Positions 35,179 to 41,906 of a stretch of 64,000 nucleotides of DNA are shown here, one piece after another. The stretch is from Bradyrhizobium erythrophlei (lineage in GTDB: Bacteria; Pseudomonadota; Alphaproteobacteria; Rhizobiales; Xanthobacteraceae). The stretch is from positions 3,162,001 through 3,226,000 of the forward strand of contig NZ_LT670849.1 of NCBI RefSeq assembly GCF_900142985.1, read 5' to 3'. Positions within the stretch are counted from its first letter, which is position 1; each line of letters starts with the position of its first letter. A program made the position numbers and the translations under genes. The notes beneath the pieces are model-generated. The model was given only the letters and a program-made list of their open reading frames with translations, did not search any database and had not been told where the DNA came from.

Positions 35179-35985
35179 ATGGCCCAGACGCAAGCGCAAA
35201 TCGCCGAGAATCGCCGCCGCTATGAAGAGCTTCGCGCCGCAGGGCAGGAACTGACGCCGAAGAGATTGCCGGAGCCGACCGCGCTGGACGGCGCGCCAAT
35301 TCCAGCCAATGCGGTGATCCATCGCGAGACGGTGCCGCACGGTTGGTACACCACCTTGCTCCTGCGCCGTGGCGAAGCATTGCGAATTGTCGACGACACC
35401 GGTCAAGCCAGCGTCTCGGTTCTCGCCTGGCGCGAGGAGGATACTTCCGAGCGGATCAATTGCGCCGATACGATCAAAGTGCAGTGGAGCGCTGCGATCT
35501 CGAAAGGCCGCGTGATCTTTTCCGACATGGGACGCGCGGTATTCTCGCTGATCGAAGATAGCTGCGGGGCACATGACCTGTTGGTCGGCGGCTCGACGCC
35601 GGCTTCCGTCGTCGCTGCAACCGGCGCCAGTGGACGCAACACCCAGGAGAATTTTCTGGCCGCGGTCTCCAAGATCGGGCTCGGCGTCCGCGACATCTCG
35701 CCCTGCATCACGTTCTTTGCGCCGGTCGGGCTCGACGACGCCGGGCGTTTCCTCTGGCACGAGGGCCGCAAGCGGGCAGGGGATTTCGTCGACCTGCGCG
35801 CGGAGATGAATCTGATCGTGGTCGCCTCCAACTGTACGCACCCGCTCAATCCGCAGCCGTTGGCCGGCGGCAGCGCCACGCTGATCAAACATCGCGTGCC
35901 TTTGGCCACGCGGGAAGACCTGTGCCGCACCGCCTCGCCCGAGGCGATGCGCGCTTTCGACTTCACGGACCGCCTTTACGCTTGA
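35179..35985 (+). CDS. DUF1989 protein, urea carboxylase-associated protein 1 (UAAP1)-like
   Basis: A 268-aa protein with the UAAP1 layout: an N-terminal helical extension (IAENRRRYEELRAAGQEL), then RETVPHGWYTTLLLRRGEALRI, IEDSCGAHDLLVGG with the conserved Cys and His-Asp, and SPCITFFAPVGLDDAG. UAAP1/UAAP2 pairs act with guanidine carboxylase as the heteromeric carboxyguanidine deiminase. GGAG precedes ATG 35179. It is 12 bp from the third DUF1989 gene, so a CgdAB-like complex is likely. Confidence 0.87.
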   Translation: MAQTQAQIAENRRRYEELRAAGQELTPKRLPEPTALDGAPIPANAVIHRETVPHGWYTTLLLRRGEALRIVDDTGQASVSVLAWREEDTSERINCADTIKVQWSAAISKGRVIFSDMGRAVFSLIEDSCGAHDLLVGGSTPASVVAATGASGRNTQENFLAAVSKIGLGVRDISPCITFFAPVGLDDAGRFLWHEGRKRAGDFVDLRAEMNLIVVASNCTHPLNPQPLAGGSATLIKHRVPLATREDLCRTASPEAMRAFDFTDRLYA

Positions 35986-35996
35986 GGAATTTCGAA

Positions 35997-36629
35997 ATGA
36001 CCGCTTCCGCTGTTCCGGATTTGACTTTTGCCTTCGACATTCCTTCGGAGCGGCCGTGGTCGCGGGTGCTGAAAAAAGGCCAGACCTTGCGGATCATCGA
36101 CAGCGAAGGGCAGCAGGCGGTCGATGCGCTGCTCTACTGCGCCGGCGATCTTACCGAGCGATACAGCTCGCAGGATACGCTGCGCGTGCAGGGCTCTGCC
36201 TATATCGAGCTCGGGACGCGACTGATTTCCAACAAGGGCCGGGTGATGGCGAAGATCACTTCCGATTCATGCGGCAGACATGATACGTCGGCCGGCTGCT
36301 GTTCGTGCGAGAGCAATGCCGTGCGGTTCGGGGAAGCGACGAAGTATCAGCACGCCTGCCGCGAGAACTTCATTCTCGAATTGTCGAAGCACGGTCTCAC
36401 CAAGCGCGACATTGTTTCCAACCTGAACTTCTTCATGAATGTGCCGATCGATCCATCCGGCAATTTCACGGTGGTCGACGGCATCTCGGCGCCGGGCAAT
36501 CATGTCGACGCGACCGCCGAGATGGATGTGCTGTTCGTGATCTCGAATTGCCCGCAGGTCAACAACCCCTGCAACGGCTTCAATCCGACCCCGATCCGGG
36601 TCGAGATCCGCGACGCGCCGGGAATGTAG
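35997..36629 (+). CDS. DUF1989 protein, urea carboxylase-associated protein 2 (UAAP2)-like
   Basis: A 210-aa protein of the UAAP2 type. It has VLKKGQTLRIIDSEGQQAVD, SDSCGRHDTSAGCCSCES with a cluster of cysteines and a His-Asp pair (about residues 87-104), and SNLNFFMNVPIDPSGN. With the preceding UAAP1-like protein it resembles the carboxyguanidine deiminase pair, which would remove ammonia from carboxyguanidine to form allophanate. No carboxylase or allophanate hydrolase gene follows. GAGGA precedes ATG 35997; the longer upstream frame is not coding. Confidence 0.88.
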   Translation: MTASAVPDLTFAFDIPSERPWSRVLKKGQTLRIIDSEGQQAVDALLYCAGDLTERYSSQDTLRVQGSAYIELGTRLISNKGRVMAKITSDSCGRHDTSAGCCSCESNAVRFGEATKYQHACRENFILELSKHGLTKRDIVSNLNFFMNVPIDPSGNFTVVDGISAPGNHVDATAEMDVLFVISNCPQVNNPCNGFNPTPIRVEIRDAPGM

Positions 36630-36782
36630 TTTCGAGAAAGCGTACGCAATTCGTTAACCTTGCCGCTTAGCATTTCCGTAAAATGTTATGCGCTATGCCT
36701 TGCCATCAGCGCTGCGAGAGAAACCCGCACGTTATCTATCCAGAACGGCTTGCTTGGACAGAATAACGGGACGGGACCTGGC

Positions 36783-36944
36783 GTGAACATCATCAAAAAT
36801 TTCCTGAAAGACGAAAATGCCGCCACGGCCATCGAGTATGGCCTGATTGCGGCAGGCATTGCGCTTGCCATCATCACGGTCGTGAATGGGCTGGGCTCCA
36901 AACTCAGTAGCAAGTTCACCGCGATCAATACCTCGTTGAAATAG
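36783..36944 (+). CDS. Flp/Fap-type IVb pilin
   Basis: This 53-aa protein is an Flp pilin: short leader, FLKDENAATAIEYGLIAAGIA with the Glu-Tyr motif after the cleavage site, one hydrophobic helix and a short polar tail. It would be cut by a CpaA/TadV prepilin peptidase and assembled by a Tad system, neither of which is in the window. It starts at GTG 36783. The family-like region begins here; the upstream extension of the frame is not pilin-like. Confidence 0.9.
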   Translation: MNIIKNFLKDENAATAIEYGLIAAGIALAIITVVNGLGSKLSSKFTAINTSLK

Positions 36945-36973
36945 GTTTCTGGCGCGCCGGCCCCCAAGCGGCG

Positions 36974-37042
36974 CCCGGAATACAGGCCCCTGCCTGCACG
37001 TGCAGGCGCCCCCACCTCCATTTGCAAGGCGGGGGCCTGTCC
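36974..37042. terminator. Hairpin-rich region after the pilin gene
   Basis: ACAGGCCCC near 36974 pairs with GGGGCCTGT near 37040, and a nested perfect palindrome CCTGCACGTGCAGG lies inside. No long T tract follows, so this may be a weak terminator or an mRNA-stabilising structure for the abundant pilin transcript. Confidence 0.4.
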
Positions 37043-37215
37043 TCTCACGTCGCGATCGGGCGCGCGGCGGCGCATAGTTAACGACGGCAAAACATCCAGT
37101 TAAAACTTGCGACGACCGGCGAAACGGCAATGCAAGTTCGGTTCTGTAGGATGCGTTCGATAACGGGGGCCGAATGCCTTCATCGATCGCAAACGCCAAT
37201 AGGCCGGGGAAAATC

Positions 37216-38061
37216 ATGCGTGGGCTGTTTCTGACTTCATCTGTTGTCCTGATGCTTTCGTTCGCATCCAACGTTGCCGGCGCGGGCTCGCGCATCATCG
37301 AGGTCGCGCCTGCGGAGGTGCCGGCCGGATTCGAAACCTACAAGGGTTACATCTACGACCTGTCCGAAAACGTCGACCGCAAGGACAAAGAGGAGATTGT
37401 CGGGCTTCTGAAGAAGCAGCTCGATCTCGTCGAGAACGCCGGCCTTAGCCCGAAGGTGATGCAATTCTTCCACACGGTGCCGATCATCGCCAGCGAGATG
37501 GGCTGCACCGACCTCGGACCGCCGATCGCCTGCTATAGTTCGATGCGTCAGGGAACGTCCGCGCGCGACCACACCTTCACGGTCTGGGACCCCAAGACCA
37601 TGAGCTGGAACAACCCGAATTTCGTTGACCTGGCGGCCGACGCCGGAACCGGCGTCATCAGGTTCCGTCCGAACATGCTGAAATATGCAGAGGACCCGGT
37701 CATGCTGCACGAGATGCTGCATGCCTATCACAACAAGCTGGTCGGCAGCGGATTCGAAAATCTCGGCATCAAGGCGATGTACGCCAAAGCTGTGAGCCAG
37801 AACGCCTTCCCCAAGGACGACTACGTGATGACGAACCCGCAGGAGTTCTTTGCGGTCACCGCGAGCGTGTTCTTGGCCGGCAAAGGAACCATCTCCGAGC
37901 CGAAGACCCGCGCGGCGCTGAAGGATAAGATGCCGAAATATTACAAGTTCCTGGTCGAGCTGTTCGGCTTCGATCCCGAACCGGCGGCGACGCCGGTCGC
38001 GGAAGCGCCGAAGCCGGACGCCGAGGCTCAGCCAGCGGTGAAGGCGGCTGACGGGACCTGA
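37216..38061 (+). CDS. Secreted protein with HExxH zinc-peptidase-like motif
   Basis: This 281-aa protein has a signal peptide (LFLTSSVVLMLSFASNVAGA) and a mid-protein motif MLHEMLHAYH (HExxH, about residue 178), followed by TNPQEFFAVTASVFLAG with a candidate third ligand Glu. The arrangement resembles lethal-factor-like (M34-type) domains, but I cannot assign a family firmly. Paired cysteines (MGCTDLG, IACYSS) fit a periplasmic location. The tail is Pro/Ala-rich. ATG 37216 follows GGGGAAAA; ATG 37174 is a weaker alternative. Confidence 0.75.
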   Translation: MRGLFLTSSVVLMLSFASNVAGAGSRIIEVAPAEVPAGFETYKGYIYDLSENVDRKDKEEIVGLLKKQLDLVENAGLSPKVMQFFHTVPIIASEMGCTDLGPPIACYSSMRQGTSARDHTFTVWDPKTMSWNNPNFVDLAADAGTGVIRFRPNMLKYAEDPVMLHEMLHAYHNKLVGSGFENLGIKAMYAKAVSQNAFPKDDYVMTNPQEFFAVTASVFLAGKGTISEPKTRAALKDKMPKYYKFLVELFGFDPEPAATPVAEAPKPDAEAQPAVKAADGT

Positions 38062-38069
38062 TATGGACA

Positions 38070-38104
38070 AAGGCCGGCACCGCGTCGTTCGCAGTCCCGG
38101 CCTT
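38070..38104 (+). terminator. Intrinsic terminator candidate after the HExxH protein gene
   Basis: AAGGCCGG (38070-38077) pairs with CCGGCCTT (38097-38104) across a 19-nt loop, followed by ATCTATTTTG. It lies 9 bp after the stop codon. Confidence 0.6.
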
Positions 38105-38157
38105 ATCTATTTTGAAGTTAGCGCTTTCGCCTCAGCAAAAAGCCGCTACCGGCCGCT

Positions 38158-39135
38158 TCATTCGATCTTGATGTCGGCGGCCTTGACGACCTTCCCCCAC
38201 TTCTCGGTTTCAGCCTTCATCGTCGCGCCGAATTCTTCCGGCGTGGTGATCAGCGGCTCACCACCAAGCTCGGTCAGACGCTTTTTGACCTCGGGGTCGG
38301 CCAGCACCGCATTGATCTCCTTGTTCAGCTTGGCAATGATCTCCGGCGGCGTCTTGGCAGGCGCGCCCATCCCGAACAGCGCGCTGGCTTCGTAGCCGGG
38401 AACGGTTTCGCCGACCGTCGGCACATCAGGCAATTCCGGCGAACGCTTTTCCGTGGTCACGGCCAGCGCGCGCAGTTTTCCGCCGCGGATGTGTCCGATG
38501 ATCGAGGGCATATTGTCGAACATCACCTGGACACGGTTGCTGATCAGGTCGGTGGTGGCGGGAGCTGCGCCCTTGTAAGCGACATGCAGCATCTTGGCGC
38601 CGGTCATCGCCATGAACATTTCGCCGGACAGATGCACCGACGTGCCGTTGCCGGACGATGCGAGATTCACCTTGCCCGGATTTGCTTTCACATAAGCGAT
38701 GAATTCGGCGACGTTTTTCGCAGGTAAATCCACCGGCACCGTCATCACATTGGGCGTGCGATTGAAGCTCGCGACCGGCGCGATATCGCGCAGGAAATCG
38801 AAATTGAGATTGGCGTAGAGCGTGGTGTTGATGAAATTGGCGGGGTTGATCAGGAGCACGGTATAACCGTCGGGTTCCGCCCTCGCCACAGTCTCGGTGC
38901 CGATATTGTTGCCGGCGCCGGGCTTGTTCTCGATCACGAATTGCTGGCCGAGCCGCTCCGACAGCTTTTGTCCAACCAGCCGTGCCAGAATATCGGTGGA
39001 ACCGCCGGCCGGATAACCGACGATGAAGCGAACCGGACGCGTGGGATAATCGAGGGCCGAAGCTTCACTGACGGGAAGGATGAATGCGCCCAGGGCGAAC
39101 GCAAACCAGGCCATCGCGGTGCGGCGGAGCATCAT
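38158..39135 (-). CDS. Tripartite tricarboxylate transporter (Bug-family) substrate-binding protein
   Basis: A 325-aa periplasmic binding protein of the TctC/Bug family: signal peptide ending EASA-LDYPTRPV, RFIVGYPAGGSTDILARLV, NKPGAGNNIGTETVARAEPDGY and the C-terminal PEEFGATMKAETEKWGKVV. Ligands of the family are carboxylic acids. No TctA/TctB membrane genes are adjacent; such orphan Bug genes are common in beta- and alphaproteobacteria. GGGAGA precedes ATG 39135. It is divergent from the VOC gene. Confidence 0.92.
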   Translation of the reverse strand: MMLRRTAMAWFAFALGAFILPVSEASALDYPTRPVRFIVGYPAGGSTDILARLVGQKLSERLGQQFVIENKPGAGNNIGTETVARAEPDGYTVLLINPANFINTTLYANLNFDFLRDIAPVASFNRTPNVMTVPVDLPAKNVAEFIAYVKANPGKVNLASSGNGTSVHLSGEMFMAMTGAKMLHVAYKGAAPATTDLISNRVQVMFDNMPSIIGHIRGGKLRALAVTTEKRSPELPDVPTVGETVPGYEASALFGMGAPAKTPPEIIAKLNKEINAVLADPEVKKRLTELGGEPLITTPEEFGATMKAETEKWGKVVKAADIKIE

Positions 39136-39268
39136 GTTTTTCTCCCTGGCGTCAGGCCGCTTCGAGGGGCCCGACTTGTTGAATTCAACGTGGCCTGCGT
39201 TGTAACAAACAAAGTTCGGGGCGGCCAGCGCCGCAACCCCGCCACGGAATACGACGAAAGGATTGCTT

Positions 39269-39679
39269 ATGCCCGTCAAGGTCAACGCGCTCGATCATAT
39301 CGTGATCAATGTCACTGAGGTGGCGCGCAGCGTCGACTGGTATCGGAAGGTGCTGGGCATGGAGGTCAGGGTATTCGATCCCGGCCACGGCAAGCCGGTG
39401 AGGACGTCACTGCTGTTCGGCGATCAGAAGATCAATGTGCGGCCGCGCGGCGCCGACAAGGTCGAATGGTTCACCGCCGACCATGAAGTGCCCGGCAGCG
39501 ATGATCTCTGTTTTCTCACCGGCAGCGCGCCGGACGAGGTTGTCGCGCACCTCAAGGCGTGCGGCGTCGCGATCGAGGAAGGTCCGGTGACGAAACAAGG
39601 CGCGCGCGGCGCGCTGCGGTCGGTCTATTGCCGCGATCCCGACGGCAGCCTGATCGAGATTTCGTCGTACGAGAGCTAG
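39269..39679 (+). CDS. VOC (glyoxalase/bleomycin resistance) family protein
   Basis: A 136-aa single-domain VOC protein: ALDHIVINVTEVARSVDWYRKVLGM at the start with a metal His, and VYCRDPDGSLIEISSYES at the end with the metal Glu. AAGGA precedes ATG 39269. Members include glyoxalases, dioxygenases and epimerases; the reaction is not predictable here. Confidence 0.9.
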   Translation: MPVKVNALDHIVINVTEVARSVDWYRKVLGMEVRVFDPGHGKPVRTSLLFGDQKINVRPRGADKVEWFTADHEVPGSDDLCFLTGSAPDEVVAHLKACGVAIEEGPVTKQGARGALRSVYCRDPDGSLIEISSYES

Positions 39680-40039
39680 TTAGCCGCAATTCCAGGCCGG
39701 TCCGATCGGTGTCTGCGTCCAGCACGGACCGAACGTGCCGCCATTGTAGTGGCCGCGGTAGAAACCCGGCCAGCCCAGATAGTGCCAGTCACCGTCGTAG
39801 CCGTAATACTCCGGCGTCGGGTCAATGTACCAGGGACGCTTCCTGTGTTGCGCCAGACGGAACGCGGCAGCTTTCTGGCCATAGAGCGGCTGGCTGTTGC
39901 TCGGCGGCTGGTGATAGCCCGGCAGGAAACCGTAGCCGTGCCAGACCGGCTTGGGACGCTTGTGCACAGGTGCTGCTTGCGCTGTCAGCGAAGGCAGCGA
40001 CAGAGCGGCGGCAATGAATAGACACATCAGGCGTGACAT
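39680..40039 (-). CDS. Hypothetical secreted aromatic-rich protein
   Basis: This 119-aa protein has a signal peptide (MCLFIAAALSLPSLTAQA-AP) and a mature part rich in Tyr, Trp, Gly and His (PTPEYYGYDGDWHYLGWPGFYRG). It resembles small secreted proteins common in Bradyrhizobium, with no known function. Its stop abuts the VOC gene stop. Confidence 0.7.
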   Translation of the reverse strand: MSRLMCLFIAAALSLPSLTAQAAPVHKRPKPVWHGYGFLPGYHQPPSNSQPLYGQKAAAFRLAQHRKRPWYIDPTPEYYGYDGDWHYLGWPGFYRGHYNGGTFGPCWTQTPIGPAWNCG

Positions 40040-40134
40040 TCGAGGACCTTAGGCAATGGGCGTCAGGAAGACCACTCGATACGCTATCGACGGATCCAAG
40101 GCGCGGGAGCTAAAGCTTGATTCAGTGGAATAGG

Positions 40135-40596
40135 CTATAGAAATATATTCCACATTGCGACACCTACGTCGTTCAAATGGCCGTCGGGGTCAAATTCCAA
40201 ATCGACGATCCATTGTTTGTTTCCCAAGACATTGGGGGCGAGTGCCTGACAATCGATCCAGCTATCTCTCACCCGAGTGCTGTCCGCTGAGCGTAGCCGT
40301 AATCGGGTCTCGGTGATCGGTTTGGCGATCGACTGACAACCAAACCCTTCGCTACGGAGAATAGCTGACGCTTCTTCTCTATCCGTTCCGAGAGGAACAA
40401 CTCTCAATAGAACGTCACGCGCAAGCGCAGAATCGTTCGTGCTTTGAGATTGAGCGGCGCGCATTTCGCGCAACAGCCGACGCTCTTGGTGAAAATACCA
40501 CGTCTGGAATTGAAGCCATCCGTATAAAATGAAAGGAGTGGCGGCCACCGCTAGACCGATTGCAGTTATCGAGACGACTAGCTTTCGCGTGGCCAT
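40135..40596 (-). CDS. Hypothetical membrane-anchored protein of lower G+C
   Basis: A 153-aa protein with one N-terminal helix (VSITAIGLAVAATPFILYGW) and a domain with GTDREEASAILRSEGFGC, a pattern seen in small outer-surface or SmpA-like proteins, then a DLEFDPDGHL segment. The DNA is visibly more AT-rich, and codon use is less biased, than in the neighbours, which suggests a recent arrival. I do not recognise a family with certainty. Confidence 0.6.
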   Translation of the reverse strand: MATRKLVVSITAIGLAVAATPFILYGWLQFQTWYFHQERRLLREMRAAQSQSTNDSALARDVLLRVVPLGTDREEASAILRSEGFGCQSIAKPITETRLRLRSADSTRVRDSWIDCQALAPNVLGNKQWIVDLEFDPDGHLNDVGVAMWNIFL

Positions 40597-40621
40597 CTTT
40601 GTCCACTCGCGTCAGCTCGGG

Positions 40622-41713
40622 TTAGTACGCGCCGAACGTCACCGGGCGGAAGGCGACCAAGAGGTGCTGGTCGAGCTTGCCTTCCATCTTCTCCATGATC
40701 GAGAACGCCTTGGCGTGGGTGAAGGGAATGCGGTAGGGCCGCGATTCCACCAGCGCCGCGTAGATATCGACGATCGTCGTCAGCCGCACGATGTCGCTGA
40801 TCTCGTTGTCGCTGAGTCCATCCGGATAGCCGCTGCCGTCGAGCAATTCGTGATGGTGCAGGACGACGTCGAGCATCTCGGGCGGATAGCCGCCTTGGGC
40901 AGCCAGCGCGTCGTAGCCGAGGCGCGGGTGTTTGCGCATCTCGTTCTTTTCTTCTTCGTTGAGCAAGCCCGGCTTGTCCAGGATCGCCGTCGGGATGAAG
41001 GCCTTGCCGACATCGTGCAGCAGCGCGGCTCGCACCAGGCGGCGCTGGTCGTCGTCGCGCATGCCCAGATGCTGCGCAAAGGCAACGGCAAAGCCGGTCA
41101 CGAACAGGCAGTGACGATAGCTGTCGGCGTGATGGCAGCCGACCGTGGTCAGCCATTCGCGCAACGAGGAGTGTTTGATCGCCTTGATGATCTTGTTTTC
41201 GGCCTCGACGACATCGCTGAACTTCAGCGGCTCGCCCGCCGGAAGCTTGTTGAAGATCTTGACCATCACCTCATGGGCGGCGGCGATGCCGCGGTTCAAG
41301 GTCTTGCCGCGATTCGTCGCATCGAAGCCATCGCTGTCCGGGAAGGCAGCGCGGATGCGGCGCAAGATGCCGGCCGCGTCGAAGGGGCGTGAAATCGTAT
41401 CGGTCGCGCCCAGCGCCCAGGCCTGCATCGAACCGTGATGAAGCGCATCGGCGAGCACGAACAGGCGCGGCATGGTGCGATAGGAATCGTGGCGCAGCTT
41501 GTTGCGAACCCGCTGCACGCTCTCGGCGGAGCGCAAATTGATGTCGACCACGACGCCGGAGATCTGATCGGCCGGCGTGTCGGGAAGTTCCGACGTCGAC
41601 AAGGTTTGCACCTCGCTGACCGATTGAAGGATGCGTTCCAGTTCGCGGCTTTGATCGGGGTGGTCGGACGCCAACAGCAGGCGGCGCTTGGTCGACGTGG
41701 CTTGGGCTGACAT
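40622..41713 (-). CDS. HD-GYP domain protein with degenerate receiver domain
   Basis: This 363-aa protein joins an N-terminal receiver-like domain (residues 10-120) to an HD-GYP phosphodiesterase domain (about 175-355). The HD-GYP marks are intact: HHADSYRHC, LLHDVGKAFIPTAIL and HHELLDGSGYPDGL, so c-di-GMP hydrolysis is plausible. The receiver keeps a central Asp (VVVDINLRS), but the conserved Lys is Arg (TISRPFDAAG), so phosphorylation control may be lost. Confidence 0.9.
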   Translation of the reverse strand: MSAQATSTKRRLLLASDHPDQSRELERILQSVSEVQTLSTSELPDTPADQISGVVVDINLRSAESVQRVRNKLRHDSYRTMPRLFVLADALHHGSMQAWALGATDTISRPFDAAGILRRIRAAFPDSDGFDATNRGKTLNRGIAAAHEVMVKIFNKLPAGEPLKFSDVVEAENKIIKAIKHSSLREWLTTVGCHHADSYRHCLFVTGFAVAFAQHLGMRDDDQRRLVRAALLHDVGKAFIPTAILDKPGLLNEEEKNEMRKHPRLGYDALAAQGGYPPEMLDVVLHHHELLDGSGYPDGLSDNEISDIVRLTTIVDIYAALVESRPYRIPFTHAKAFSIMEKMEGKLDQHLLVAFRPVTFGAY

Positions 41714-41846
41714 GAACCCCTCATTGGTCAGGCGCGAACGGTGTGGCGCAACCTAGCCTAGAAGTCATTCCCCGAGCCTTAAGAGAGATCGTGAACGAGC
41801 CGCTTTCGCGGAAGGTAAAATTTGAATGAGTGCGCGTCTTTAGGCC

Positions 41847-41880
41847 AAAAAAAGCCGCCGGAGGAAGCCCTCCGGCGGCT
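41847..41880 (-). terminator. Intrinsic terminator of the iorAB operon
   Basis: Read on the minus strand, a 12-bp perfect stem (AGCCGCCGGAGG/CCTCCGGCGGCT) with a 4-nt loop is followed by a run of T (A tract at 41847-41853 on the plus strand). It lies 26 bp after the iorB-like stop codon. Confidence 0.92.
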
Positions 41881-41906
41881 GGTATTTGTTGCGAGTTACG
41901 AAGGCT

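Noticed and set aside
36640..36690. CtrA box upstream of the Flp pilin gene (TTAA near 36653)
   Set aside because: The second half-site is at the wrong spacing and does not read TTAA.
38158..39285. Longer start for the Bug-family binding protein
   Set aside because: The first 50 codons are not a signal peptide; ATG 39135 has GGGAGA and a proper leader.
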